DNA of 62,839 bases, taken from contig BOBG01000002.1 in the NCBI GenBank assembly GCA_026002265.1, positions 1 to 62,839 on the forward strand, written 5' to 3'. This DNA comes from Spirochaetia bacterium (GTDB taxonomy: Bacteria > Spirochaetota > Spirochaetia > Treponematales > Breznakiellaceae). The notes below the pieces were generated by a model. The model searched no databases, was not told the origin of the DNA, and was given only the letters and a program-made list of their open reading frames with translations. The number at the start of each line of letters is the position of its first letter. The stretch's first letter is position 1. A program made the translations under genes and the position numbers. Positions 51,270-60,902 of the stretch are shown piece after piece.

Positions 51270-52922
51270 ATGAAAAAATTGATGGGGATGTTGTCGTTGT
51301 GCGGCATTTTTGCTATGGTTGCGTTGCCGGTTGCAGCAAATGGTAGATCGAGTCCCAGCTTGAAAGTCGTCCAGACTCTGTATGGTTTGCTCGAGGGCAC
51401 TCATATCAATGGAATTACTTATTTCAAGGGAGTGCCATTTGCAAAACCCCCGGTCGGAGAGCTTCGGTGGGCCGCGCCGCAGGATCCGGATCCATGGACC
51501 GGTGTCCGGGCAGCTAATGAATATGCGCCGATGGCGCCGCAGGTCGCGGAAACCAATGACTGGTGGGGACCGGATTTTTACTACGACTATATTGATAAAC
51601 CGATTCCGATAAGCGAGGACTGTCTCTACCTGAATATTGTCACTCCGTCACTAACCGGTACAGAGAAATTGCCGGTATTTGTCTGGTTTCATGGGGGTGC
51701 ATTCATGCATGGCTATTCCTATGAACCGGAATTCGAGGCATCCAAACTTGCGGCTAAAGGTGTTGTCGTGGTGACAGCGGCCTACCGGCTCGGTATGTTC
51801 GGGTATTTGGCAACGCCGGAACTCTCTGCGGCATCCTCGACCGGGACGAGCGGAAACTACGCGCTGCTTGATCAGATCAAGAGCATTGAATGGGTCAAAA
51901 AGAATATTGCTGCATTCGGTGGAGATCCGGAAAATATCACCATCGGCGGTCAATCCGCGGGTGCTGTATCTGTAACCAATATTTTAACTTCTCCTCTGGC
52001 AAAAGGTCTTTTCCAACGGGCCATTATGAGCAGTATTTTTGATGTTTTTAATACGTTTCAATCCTTTGTTACCAAGGAAAGAGTATATGAAAGCAGCAAA
52101 AAATATCTTACAGAAAAAGGCTACGAAAATCTTTCTGTAGAACAGCTCCGTGCGCTGCCGACTGAAGCTTTTATCGGTCCGGATACAACCCGGGGTGATA
52201 TTTACGGGCGGGGTTTTCTTGCTTATCTCGACGATTATGTAGTAACCGAGAATCCCAAAGATTATTTTCTAAAACCGGGCGCATTGAATGGCATCGATCT
52301 CTTTTTCGGCTCTAACAGCGGAGAGAGTAACGCTAGTTTTGCATGGTCAACCATTTCCGATATAAATGCTGCGGCCAAAACAACTTACGGTGATTTGTAT
52401 GATAAATATAATTTTGAAAAATTGTACAAAGGTACCGATGATATTGGTGCAACCTTTGAGTCGCTCCGGTTGCGCAGTGAACTGCAAGGCACTCGGCATC
52501 TCATTATAGCTGAAGTGTTAAGCAAACTCAATCCGGACAGTAACATCTATCCTTACTATTTTACCCATTGGACTCCGTACCGGGAATCCGAAATCCGGTG
52601 GGCATGGCACAGCAGCGAATTGTGGTACTCTTTTAACTCGCTCCGGCCGATTCCGGAACAGCGTGATTGGCAGCCCCTTGACTACAAAATTGCGAATGAT
52701 TTTTCTTCATACTGGGCGAATTTCATGAAAACTGGGAATCCGAACGGTCGGAATCTGCCTTACTGGCCCGCGGTGAAGCCGGATTCCAGCGCGCTCATGG
52801 AACTGGGCGATACATTTAAACTGAGAGAAAACTTTTACAACGGGACAAAACTTGCGCCTCGCGATACTTTTATGCGTGAATACCTTATCACAAGTCATAA
52901 CCTAGAATCCTACTACCAGTAA
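51270..52922 (+). CDS. Secreted type-B carboxylesterase
   Basis: 550 residues from the ATG at 51270, chosen for GGGGGA upstream and a signal peptide (LMGMLSLCGIFAMVALPVAANG). Alpha/beta hydrolase of the para-nitrobenzyl esterase/cholinesterase group. Landmarks: GITYFKGVPFAKPPVGELRW, EDCLYLNIVTP, oxyanion FHGGAFMHG, nucleophile Ser in GGQSAGAVSV, acid Glu in SNSGESN, His in WAWHSSELWYSF. Likely cleaves esters in the periplasm or outside, for example feruloyl or acetyl esters from plant polymers; substrate is inferred. Confidence 0.93.
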   Translation: MKKLMGMLSLCGIFAMVALPVAANGRSSPSLKVVQTLYGLLEGTHINGITYFKGVPFAKPPVGELRWAAPQDPDPWTGVRAANEYAPMAPQVAETNDWWGPDFYYDYIDKPIPISEDCLYLNIVTPSLTGTEKLPVFVWFHGGAFMHGYSYEPEFEASKLAAKGVVVVTAAYRLGMFGYLATPELSAASSTGTSGNYALLDQIKSIEWVKKNIAAFGGDPENITIGGQSAGAVSVTNILTSPLAKGLFQRAIMSSIFDVFNTFQSFVTKERVYESSKKYLTEKGYENLSVEQLRALPTEAFIGPDTTRGDIYGRGFLAYLDDYVVTENPKDYFLKPGALNGIDLFFGSNSGESNASFAWSTISDINAAAKTTYGDLYDKYNFEKLYKGTDDIGATFESLRLRSELQGTRHLIIAEVLSKLNPDSNIYPYYFTHWTPYRESEIRWAWHSSELWYSFNSLRPIPEQRDWQPLDYKIANDFSSYWANFMKTGNPNGRNLPYWPAVKPDSSALMELGDTFKLRENFYNGTKLAPRDTFMREYLITSHNLESYYQ

Positions 52923-52930
52923 AATTTCTG

Positions 52931-52967
52931 CCGCGGGTGGCTGATCACTGCCATTCGCGGTTTTGTT
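52931..52967 (+). terminator. Intrinsic terminator after the carboxylesterase gene
   Basis: An 11-bp stem CCGCGGGTGGC/GCCATTCGCGG (two G-U pairs) with an 8-nt loop, followed by TTTTGTT, 8 bp after the stop codon. Confidence 0.85.
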
Positions 52968-53123
52968 AAAAAAACCAGATCTTAAATCAGTCCCAAACCG
53001 GGTAATTTCAATCCAGATCATTAGTTCAACATCAGTCTACTGGCAAGGTCGCCGGAATCTACTGCCGGCAAGCCTGCCGGAATTTGCTAAAATGACGTCC
53101 ATAATTTTTAATAAGGACACACC

Positions 53124-56100
53124 ATGCACATTGAACGATATTTTACCGATTCTAAATCCGGTCCATATAATGGAATTAATTTTGAAAAACGCCGCAGCGA
53201 AATTCGTAATCCCGATGGAAAAACGATCTTTTCGACCGATGCAGTCATCGTGCCGGTGTTTTGGAGCCAGATCGCGACTGATATTTTGGCCCAAAAATAT
53301 TTCCGGCGTGCTGGCGTGCCAGTTGACAAAGCCAATGATTGGAGAAAGTATAGGCCCGCGGCTGATCCGGTTGATCCGAGTCTTGAGGACGGAGCGGAGC
53401 ACGATTGCCGGCAGGTCTTCCACAGGTTAGCTTGGACATGGATGCAGTGGGGCAAGGATTCCGGCTATTTTGATACGGAAGAGGATGCCCAGGCTTTTTA
53501 TGACGAAACGTGTTATATGCTTGCGCACCAAATGGCTGCGCCGAACAGTCCCCAGTGGTTTAACACCGGAATCTATGCGGTCTATGGAATCGAGGGGCCG
53601 GCTCAGGGGCATTATTACGTGGATCCGGCTGACGGCGTCTGCAAAAAATCCGACAGCGCCTACAAACGTCCCCAGCCGAGCGCGTGTTTCATACTCTCTG
53701 TCGAGGACGATCTCGTCAACGAAAATGGAATCATGGATTTGGTCACACGCGAAGCCCGTCTCTTTAAATACGGATCCGGTGCGGGTTCCAATTTTTCGAA
53801 GCTCCGGGCAGTGGATGAACGCCTTTCCGGCGGCGGAGTCTCCTCAGGACTCCTTTCGTTTTTAAAAATTTCGGACCGATCGGCCTCAGCGATAAAATCC
53901 GGCGGTACAACCCGGCGGGCAGCGAAAATGACCATTCTTGATGCAGAGCATCCGGATATTGAAAAATTTATCAACTGGAAAGTACAAGAAGAGCATAAAG
54001 TTGCATCAATGTCCGCGGGTTCGAGTCTCATCAGGGAAAATCTTGAAGCGATCAAAAAAGCTCTTTCCAAATTCCGCGGACCAAAAGCCGACCGGTTTAA
54101 TATTGAGAAAAACCGGGAATTAGCCGCCTCGCTCAAAAACGCACTTTCAGACAAAATTCCTCCAGCTTATCTTTACCAGTTGATCCGGCGACTCGAGCAA
54201 AATGACGAAACAGTGGATCCGGTAGTATTTACAACGGCATGGGACGATGAAGCGTACAACACCGTTTCCGGGCAGGCCTCTAACAACAGTATCCGGGTAA
54301 AGGACGAATTCCTCCATGCTGTTTTGGAAAATAAGGACTGGAATCTGATCGGCAGAGTCTCCGGCGCGACAGAAAAAACGGTCAAAGCGGCCGGGCTCTG
54401 GCAGCAAGTGGCACGGGCTGCGTGGCAGTGTGCAGATCCGGGCGTGCAGTTTCATACAACGATCAACGATTGGCACACCTGTCCGGCCGGCGGGGAAATC
54501 CGGGCGTCCAACCCCTGCGTCACCGGCGATACCTTGATCGCAACAGAAGCCGGTTTGATCCGCATAGACGCATTGATGGGGAAGACTATCAGAGTGATCG
54601 GTTCAGATGGAAACCTCCATAAAGCTAAAGAAATAGTGCCAACCGGAATCAAAGCCGTGTACCGGCTCCGTACCGCGGCCGGCTACGAGGTTAAAATCAC
54701 CGAAAACCACACGGTCGCTACAATATCCGGCGAAGATGTGCCGGTTAGTGCGCTTGCCAAAGATGAAACGCTCATTTTGAGTCAACCGGTTTTTGGTAGG
54801 GAAGTTCTTGATATACAGATTGCCATGTTTTTGGGTATTTTGATCGGTGAATCCAAGGGTACCCGGTTTAAATTATCAGAAGAAGCCAAAATCCGGACAG
54901 ATACTGATCTCCCTGCTGATCTCGACCGGAAATATTTTGATAAAATATTCACAGATGCCACATTTTTACTCAACAAAGAATCCATCGCTGCGATTCTGCA
55001 TGGCATTTTCAGCACTGGTTGTACCTCCATTGCCGATCATGGTCCGAGTAACCAGTACATTGTACTCGATCTGTACTCGTATCACTTGCTCCGGCAGATT
55101 CAACTGCTTCTTCTGGCATTCCATATCAAAGCGACTCTCTATCCGGCTTCAGGCCACGGAGATTCCCACGGCGGCCGGCTCTGTGTCGGACTCGGCTCTC
55201 ACATCGCCTTTGAAAAAGAGATTGGATTTCCGGCAGAAACGTCCCATGCGCTCAAACTCAGTCAGATCAACAAGGAATTTCCACGGAAGCCGGAACCTCT
55301 GACTGACCGCGTGGCCAGCGTCAAATCGGTTGGTCTGGAACAGGTCTATGACCTCTCGGAACCGACTACACAGCATTTTGTCGCAAATGGTATCGTGGTG
55401 CATAACTGCTCAGAGTATATGTTTCTCGATGATACGGCGTGCAATCTCGCTTCGATCAATCTGGTGAATTTTTATAACCGGGGAAAAAAAACGTTTAATG
55501 TGCAGGACTTTGTGCACAGCATCCGGCTCTGGACAACTATTTTGGAAATTTCCGTAGTGATGGCGCAGTTTCCGGCAAAGGCAATCGCGGAACGTTCATA
55601 TCAGTACCGGACTCTGGGGCTTGGTTTTTCGAACCTCGGCAGTCTTTTGATGATCATGGGACTTCCCTACGATTCTGATGAGGGGAGGGCTGTGGCCGCG
55701 GCACTTTCTTCCATTCTCTCCGGCGAAGCTTACGCGCAATCGGCACGGCTTGCTGCAATCCATGGCCCTTTTCAAAAATTTCCGGAAAATCGCGAGGCAA
55801 TGCTCCGGGTGATCCGAAATCACCGGCGAGCGGCGAACAATGAACCGGCCGATGCATTCGAGAATCTACACATCATTCCCAAGGGCATCGATCCCAGAAT
55901 CTGTCCGGATTATTTACTAACAAGTGCCAAAAGTGCGTGGGATGATGCCTTAACACTTGGTGAGGAATATGGATTCCGGAACGCACAGGTGAGTGCAGTC
56001 GCGCCGACCGGCTGTCTGCTCGGAAACGCGCTCATCACCACCGATCAAGGTTTGGTGCAGCTTGACACAATCGGCGATCCTATGGGGCATCAGTGGCAGG

Positions 56101-58661
56101 ATATTTCCGTACAGGTCGGGACTCCGGCCGGCCCCCGGCAGGCGAGCAAATTTTTTATCAATAGTCTTTCGCTCACCCGGAACATCAGCACTGCATCCGG
56201 TTACAGTATTCAAGGTACGCCGGAACACCGAATCCGCGTGGTCGATCCCGGTACCGGCGAGTGGGTGTGGAAACGCTTTGGCGATGTCGAAGCCGGCGAT
56301 GTCGTTCCCCTGGCGATGGATTCGCGTGTCGGCGATGCCCACCGAGTCACTCTGCCCCGGCTGGAATTCGCGGAAGTCATGAACGAAGAGCTTGCTGAAT
56401 TGATCGGGTATTTTTGCGGTGACGGGGCCGCGGGTTCGGGGCTTTTCATGCCGGTTGAGTTGGAAGATCGTGATGTTGCCCGGCACCTTGAGGCTACCAT
56501 CTACCGTTTTTTCCGGGTTGAACGCCACGCCTATAAAGATATGCCGACTTATCCGGTTGTGGTGAAATCAGATCGCCTCGGAAAATGGTGGAAACGATGC
56601 GGATTCGACACCCATGAACATATTCCGGCCGCGATTCTTCAGACTAACGATCCAGCGATTTACTGCGCGTATCTCCGGGGATTTTTTGAATCCCAAGCAA
56701 CAGTCGACAACAGCGGTACGATCAAATTAAAAATTAAACAAGAATCTATGGTCAGCCAGATCCGGGCATTACTCCTCACTATCGGTATTCCGACTTTTAT
56801 GTCAAAAGACACTTCAGATGAATTCAACTATCTCATCAAATTCCGAAATCCTTCCTACAACACACGTTATAAAGAAAAAATCGGCTTCATTAGCGAGCGG
56901 AAATCTGAAGATCTGATCTGCCGGACCGGTGAAGCGGCCACCTTCCGGGAAGATTTTATTTATTTACCGGAACATGCCGTGGAAAAAGTTTTAAAGTCCG
57001 GACTTTTTACAAAAACAATCGAAAATTCTCTAAAAAAAAACCGGGGAATCAACCGTTTCTATGTTCAAGAAATTTTCAAGGCAACCGGAGATTCTGAGCT
57101 TGAACAATCGCTCCGGTTTTTTTATGACATCGTTGAAACGAACAAAAACGGCGGCGAGGCGATGACCTACGATCTTTCGGTGCCGGAAGACCTTACGTAC
57201 ATTGCAAATGGATTCGTCAGCCACAACACCATCGGATTGTTGATGGATTGCGACACAACCGGCATCGAGCCGGACTTTGCTCTGGTCAAATTCAAGAAAC
57301 TCGCGGGCGGCGGCTACTTCAAATTGGTCAACCAGTCGGTCCCGCCGGCCCTGGAAGCTCTCGGCTACGATCCGGAATCAGCCGAATCGATCGCCTCGTT
57401 CATCACCGGAAGAAAAACCCTTAACGGTGCGCCCGGCATCAATCCAAAAACACTTGCTGAAAAAGGATTTACGCCGGAATCGCTCGCTACGCTAGAAGAA
57501 TCAGTCCGGAATGCCTTGAATTTGGAAGGAATTTTTAACCCATGGATCCTCGGCAAAGATTTTTTTGAAAAAACCCTCAAAATTCCGGAATCCACGTGGA
57601 GTCTGCCCGGATTCAGTTTGCTCAAACACCTTGGTTTTAGCGATGTTGAGATCGCCGCGGCCGAACAATTTGCCTGCGGCATGCTGGGAATCGAAGGCGC
57701 TCCCGGCTTGAAACCTGAGCATTACCCGGTTTTCGACACCGCGACTCCCTCCGGCAAAAATGCCATACGTTCCATCGCATGGCACGCACACATCGCCATG
57801 ATGGCGGCTGTCCAGCCTTTCATTTCCGGCGCCATTTCCAAAACGATCAATATGCCCAACAGTTCGACTTTTGAAGATGTTCAAGCCGCGTATCTCCTTT
57901 CGTGGAAAAGCGCTCTTAAGGCTGTTGCCCTGTACCGGGACGGTTCCAAACTTTCGCAGCCCCTTTCTTCGTTTGCACCCGGAACCGATCCATTGGCTGA
58001 TGCAATTCTTGCGTTGGAGCACAGCGCGCCGGAACGCGCTCCTGCTAAATTCCGGGGCCGCAAGCAGTTACCTAACCGTCGTTCCGGCTATACTCAAAAG
58101 GCAAAGATCGGCGGTCACTCCATTTTTATCCGGACCGGCGAGTACGAAGACGGCACACTCGGCGAGATTTTTCTCGATATGCACAAAGAAGGTGCGGCGT
58201 TTCGGAGTCTCCTCAACAGTTTTGCGATTGCGGTCTCGTTGGGTTTGCAGTACGGCGTACCGTTGGAGGAATATGTTGACGCATTTACGTTTACCCGGTT
58301 TGAGCCTAACGGCATGGTGTCCGGTCACGATTATGTGAAAATGGCAACGAGTGTGATCGACTATATTTTCCGGGATCTTGCAATCAGCTATCTTCACCGC
58401 AACGACTTGGGGCAGGTCAAGCCGGAAGATCTCCTTTCGACCAGTACCAACACAGATCCGGAACCAAAATCCCGCAGCACCACCAAAAAACCGGCAAAAA
58501 TCCCCGCACCGGTTCCGGACGAGGACACTATGAAAATTATTGAAGCCCGGCTCAAAGGTTATGAAGGCGATCCCTGCCCGGTGTGCGGCTACTTTACCCT
58601 TATCCGGAGCGGTAACTGTCAGAAATGCGACACCTGCGGCGGAACAACCGGCTGTAGTTAA
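53124..58661 (+). CDS. nrdJ: Class II (B12-dependent) ribonucleotide reductase interrupted by two inteins
   Basis: 1845 codons; after removal of two inteins (297 and 405 residues) the enzyme is 1143 residues. Makes deoxyribonucleotides using adenosylcobalamin, independent of oxygen. Host motifs: N-terminal [15 protein letters not shown] and [27 protein letters not shown] with one redox cysteine; active-site N-P-C-S-E interrupted by intein 1; APTG-TIGL interrupted by intein 2; C-terminal zinc-ribbon-like CPVCGYF...[13 protein letters not shown] that carries the reducing cysteines. AAGGA precedes the ATG by ~8 nt. No class I or III reductase is in the window, so this may be a major dNTP source. 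Confidence 0.95.
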   Translation: MHIERYFTDSKSGPYNGINFEKRRSEIRNPDGKTIFSTDAVIVPVFWSQIATDILAQKYFRRAGVPVDKANDWRKYRPAADPVDPSLEDGAEHDCRQVFHRLAWTWMQWGKDSGYFDTEEDAQAFYDETCYMLAHQMAAPNSPQWFNTGIYAVYGIEGPAQGHYYVDPADGVCKKSDSAYKRPQPSACFILSVEDDLVNENGIMDLVTREARLFKYGSGAGSNFSKLRAVDERLSGGGVSSGLLSFLKISDRSASAIKSGGTTRRAAKMTILDAEHPDIEKFINWKVQEEHKVASMSAGSSLIRENLEAIKKALSKFRGPKADRFNIEKNRELAASLKNALSDKIPPAYLYQLIRRLEQNDETVDPVVFTTAWDDEAYNTVSGQASNNSIRVKDEFLHAVLENKDWNLIGRVSGATEKTVKAAGLWQQVARAAWQCADPGVQFHTTINDWHTCPAGGEIRASNPCVTGDTLIATEAGLIRIDALMGKTIRVIGSDGNLHKAKEIVPTGIKAVYRLRTAAGYEVKITENHTVATISGEDVPVSALAKDETLILSQPVFGREVLDIQIAMFLGILIGESKGTRFKLSEEAKIRTDTDLPADLDRKYFDKIFTDATFLLNKESIAAILHGIFSTGCTSIADHGPSNQYIVLDLYSYHLLRQIQLLLLAFHIKATLYPASGHGDSHGGRLCVGLGSHIAFEKEIGFPAETSHALKLSQINKEFPRKPEPLTDRVASVKSVGLEQVYDLSEPTTQHFVANGIVVHNCSEYMFLDDTACNLASINLVNFYNRGKKTFNVQDFVHSIRLWTTILEISVVMAQFPAKAIAERSYQYRTLGLGFSNLGSLLMIMGLPYDSDEGRAVAAALSSILSGEAYAQSARLAAIHGPFQKFPENREAMLRVIRNHRRAANNEPADAFENLHIIPKGIDPRICPDYLLTSAKSAWDDALTLGEEYGFRNAQVSAVAPTGCLLGNALITTDQGLVQLDTIGDPMGHQWQDISVQVGTPAGPRQASKFFINSLSLTRNISTASGYSIQGTPEHRIRVVDPGTGEWVWKRFGDVEAGDVVPLAMDSRVGDAHRVTLPRLEFAEVMNEELAELIGYFCGDGAAGSGLFMPVELEDRDVARHLEATIYRFFRVERHAYKDMPTYPVVVKSDRLGKWWKRCGFDTHEHIPAAILQTNDPAIYCAYLRGFFESQATVDNSGTIKLKIKQESMVSQIRALLLTIGIPTFMSKDTSDEFNYLIKFRNPSYNTRYKEKIGFISERKSEDLICRTGEAATFREDFIYLPEHAVEKVLKSGLFTKTIENSLKKNRGINRFYVQEIFKATGDSELEQSLRFFYDIVETNKNGGEAMTYDLSVPEDLTYIANGFVSHNTIGLLMDCDTTGIEPDFALVKFKKLAGGGYFKLVNQSVPPALEALGYDPESAESIASFITGRKTLNGAPGINPKTLAEKGFTPESLATLEESVRNALNLEGIFNPWILGKDFFEKTLKIPESTWSLPGFSLLKHLGFSDVEIAAAEQFACGMLGIEGAPGLKPEHYPVFDTATPSGKNAIRSIAWHAHIAMMAAVQPFISGAISKTINMPNSSTFEDVQAAYLLSWKSALKAVALYRDGSKLSQPLSSFAPGTDPLADAILALEHSAPERAPAKFRGRKQLPNRRSGYTQKAKIGGHSIFIRTGEYEDGTLGEIFLDMHKEGAAFRSLLNSFAIAVSLGLQYGVPLEEYVDAFTFTRFEPNGMVSGHDYVKMATSVIDYIFRDLAISYLHRNDLGQVKPEDLLSTSTNTDPEPKSRSTTKKPAKIPAPVPDEDTMKIIEARLKGYEGDPCPVCGYFTLIRSGNCQKCDTCGGTTGCS
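54516..55406 (+). mobile_element. Intein 1 in NrdJ, 297 aa, degenerate homing endonuclease
   Basis: Starts at Cys ([13 protein letters not shown], block A) and ends VVHN, followed by host Cys. Block B is ITENHTVAT. Block F/G is [22 protein letters not shown] in pieces. The central region has the remains of a LAGLIDADG endonuclease: [11 protein letters not shown] and [10 protein letters not shown] lack the acidic catalytic residues, so homing activity is probably lost while splicing residues are intact. Inserted between NP and CSEY of the host. Confidence 0.95.
56013..57227 (+). mobile_element. Intein 2 in NrdJ, 405 aa, with LAGLIDADG endonuclease region
   Basis: Starts at Cys ([13 protein letters not shown]) and ends FVSHN, followed by host Thr. 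Block B is GTPEHRIRV. Endonuclease motif 1 is [10 protein letters not shown] with the catalytic Asp; motif 2 is [10 protein letters not shown] with Glu at the usual Asp position, so activity is uncertain. Block F is [15 protein letters not shown]. Inserted in APTG^TIGL, a conserved substrate-binding loop. Confidence 0.95.
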
Positions 58662-58707
58662 GCCTTTGTGATATATTATGATTAAATGTAGTCTGACATT
58701 ACATTAA

Positions 58708-58760
58708 GTAGGATACCGGTGTGAATTTCCCCGCGGTACTTTCGCACCGGATACTCCTAC
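58708..58760. terminator. Hairpin between convergent nrdJ and caspase-like gene
   Basis: GTAGGATACCGGTGTGAA pairs with TTCGCACCGGATACTCCTAC (a few mismatches or bulges) around a GC-rich loop, followed by CTTTTCTCTCT. Placed to end nrdJ transcription and possibly the opposite gene. Confidence 0.65.
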
Positions 58761-58812
58761 CTTTTCTCTCTATTGGGCTAGTAGATGAGTTAGTGTTGGA
58801 CTACCAAGCCCA

Positions 58813-60690
58813 CTATCGCTCAATATCGCTCATTGTAAAGGTTACTGTGGTACTTCCGTTGATAGTAATATTATATTTACTATAAGCATCACCGTCGCTA
58901 TCTTCAGCAAGGAAGTCCCATGTTCCGGTAGATGGAAGTATTACTCGAAGAGAACTCCCGCTTGAAAGTATACTAGTGCCGAGAACATCGTCACCCCATT
59001 CTTTGTACCACGCGTCCGTGGATTTACTGCCATAGAGATAATAAAAGGTATACCCGGTATTATTCACTATGGTAACAACCGGCTTCGTGGTAGACTGAGA
59101 CGCAGCCAGCCGGTTCCGTGCATATTCAAGATTATTCTTCGCAGTGGTATAATTGGGATCAATTCGTAATGCTTGCGTATAATCTGCTATTGCCCGGTTA
59201 TACTCTCCTTTATCATCGTATGCATTTCCGCGGTGGTTATAAGCATAAGCATATTGAGGATTGATACGGATCGCCTCGGTAAATTCCGCTATTGCCCGGT
59301 CATAATCACCTTTATTATAGTATGCAAGACCCCGGTTATAATAAGCAGAAGTATCTTGAGGATCAATCCGTATTGCTTGCGTATAATCTGCTATTGCCCG
59401 GTCATACTCTCCTTTATCATCGTATACCCAGCCGCGCCAGTTGTACGCGTTGGCATCTTGAGGATCAATCCGTATTGCTTGCGTATAATCTGCTATTGCC
59501 CGGTCATACTCTCCTTTGTCATAGTATGCCCAGCCGCGCCAGTTGTACGCGTTGGCATATTGGGGATTGATACGGATCGCCTCGGTAAATTCCGCTATTG
59601 CCCGGTCATAATCATCTTTATTATAGTACTCCATTCCCCGGTTATAATACACGGTGGCATCGACAGGAGCAGTACGTACAGAGAGTACCGGAGATTTGGC
59701 ACTCTCCTGACCATTCTGGATTGAAGCCACCCAGAAATAGTATATGGAATCGCTTGTTATTTCGGTTACATTAAAAGAGGTTCCGGTAGTGGAACTACCT
59801 AGAGCAGTTGCACGGGATGCATCATTTTGGGTACTGTAATAGACCTTGTAACTTATACCGGCTCCGGCGCTATCCCAGTTCAATGTTACCGAGTCAATTC
59901 CCGGCGTTCCTGCCCGCACATTCCGGGGGACTTGCGGTTCCAGAAGGCGAATGTTTCTGGCTCCGGAAGCGTTACTGTATAACACAGGGTTTTGCTTGTT
60001 ATCACTTAGCCGTTGAACATCTTCGATAGTGATGTCAAAAATATCACGGACCGAAAGGTTCGGTGTTGCAAGGTTTTTGAGGAGTTGACTCGTATACAGC
60101 CCGTTGCGCCCAGTGCCATCATCCGCTGTTTCTCCAGCGCCTGCCCCGTAGGCGATAATAGTACCAGTTGGTTGAACAGTCATGGGAAAAAGCCCGCGGC
60201 TTGTACCACGCGTCCAACTAAAGCCATTGTTACGACACGCATCAAGTACGATCATATTGAGTGCATTCTTTGATTCTTGCAATTCCACAAGTACAAACTG
60301 TTGTAGGCTCATTGCTCGTTGTTTCAAAAGCGATTCGCTTTGGATATTCGCATCTACTGGAATGAGATAGTTGTCGCCGCCGGATTGCACCCCATGGCCA
60401 GCATAAAAGAAAAATCCATAGGCATTAGGATTGGTACTGAGCCGGTTCTTTAATTGGATAACCGCACTTTCCATCTGGTCAAGACTGCCGTTAAGCACCT
60501 TGTCCACCTGAAATCCCAATCTGGTTAAGGCTGTTGCCATGTCATTGGCATCATTCACCGGATTGCTGAGCCGGCCAATATTACTGTTATACGCACTATT
60601 CCCGATAACAAGTGCATATTTCTGCTGTGCCGATACTGTTGTCCATAGCATAACAAACGTTAGAACTACTACTAGAGACGCCTTTTTCAT
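58813..60690 (-). CDS. Secreted caspase-family peptidase with FN3 and five TPRs
   Basis: 625 residues. Signal peptide 1-21. Residues ~23-245 are a caspase-like (C14) domain: KYALVIGNSAY, His99 in FFYAGHGVQ, Cys152 in VLDACRNN, and activation-type GAGAGETADDG. Residues ~254-344 are a fibronectin type III domain. Residues ~347-520 are five 34-residue TPRs, highly alike (AIAxxTxAIRIxPQ). The last ~85 residues are beta-rich (FTMSDIER end), unrecognised. AAGGAGG sits 4-5 nt before the ATG. Prokaryotic caspase-like proteins cleave after Arg/Lys or Asp and often act in signalling or cell death; here export points to an envelope role. Confidence 0.92.
   Translation of the reverse strand: MKKASLVVVLTFVMLWTTVSAQQKYALVIGNSAYNSNIGRLSNPVNDANDMATALTRLGFQVDKVLNGSLDQMESAVIQLKNRLSTNPNAYGFFFYAGHGVQSGGDNYLIPVDANIQSESLLKQRAMSLQQFVLVELQESKNALNMIVLDACRNNGFSWTRGTSRGLFPMTVQPTGTIIAYGAGAGETADDGTGRNGLYTSQLLKNLATPNLSVRDIFDITIEDVQRLSDNKQNPVLYSNASGARNIRLLEPQVPRNVRAGTPGIDSVTLNWDSAGAGISYKVYYSTQNDASRATALGSSTTGTSFNVTEITSDSIYYFWVASIQNGQESAKSPVLSVRTAPVDATVYYNRGMEYYNKDDYDRAIAEFTEAIRINPQYANAYNWRGWAYYDKGEYDRAIADYTQAIRIDPQDANAYNWRGWVYDDKGEYDRAIADYTQAIRIDPQDTSAYYNRGLAYYNKGDYDRAIAEFTEAIRINPQYAYAYNHRGNAYDDKGEYNRAIADYTQALRIDPNYTTAKNNLEYARNRLAASQSTTKPVVTIVNNTGYTFYYLYGSKSTDAWYKEWGDDVLGTSILSSGSSLRVILPSTGTWDFLAEDSDGDAYSKYNITINGSTTVTFTMSDIER
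59150..59660 (-). repeat. 102-bp coding repeats (TPR units)
   Basis: Five units of 102 bp encoding the TPRs. Units 1 and 4 are near-identical to each other, and units 2 and 3 to each other, so the array grew by segmental duplication and remains prone to expansion or loss. Confidence 0.85.
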
Positions 60691-60720
60691 AAAACCTCCT
60701 TATCGGGTTAAACCCAGAAA

Positions 60721-60749
60721 ATTATAGCATAAGAAAGGGAGAGCGTAAA
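60721..60749 (-). promoter_or_regulatory. Promoter of the caspase-family gene
   Basis: Minus strand TTTACG (60744-60749), 17-bp spacer, TATAAT (60721-60726) with TGC before it. Leader of ~25 nt includes the GGGTTTAACCC dyad and the AAGGAGG ribosome site. Confidence 0.6.
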
Positions 60750-60902
60750 GATTAAGGAGTGCCGTGAGGGGTAACTCATTCCAATTTAGTTGGTACTCCT
60801 ATTCCGGCCGGATGGATATTAACAATCCGTTGGAGAGAGTACAGCTATGAAGACAGATTTGTCAAAAAGCATTTCCAAAAAATTGGCTACTGTTGATTAT
60901 CC

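Noticed and set aside
52968..53123. Possible cobalamin riboswitch before the B12-dependent reductase
   Set aside because: No B12-box or the expected conserved core; only a CGCCGGAAT-type short dyad is present, and the 155-nt leader is too short for a full element.
53340..53440. Minus-strand frames (115-128 aa) opposite the start of nrdJ
   Set aside because: Antisense shadows of conserved coding sequence without ribosome sites.
58708..58760. The hairpin after nrdJ as a riboswitch
   Set aside because: It lies between convergent genes with a pyrimidine tail, which fits a terminator better.
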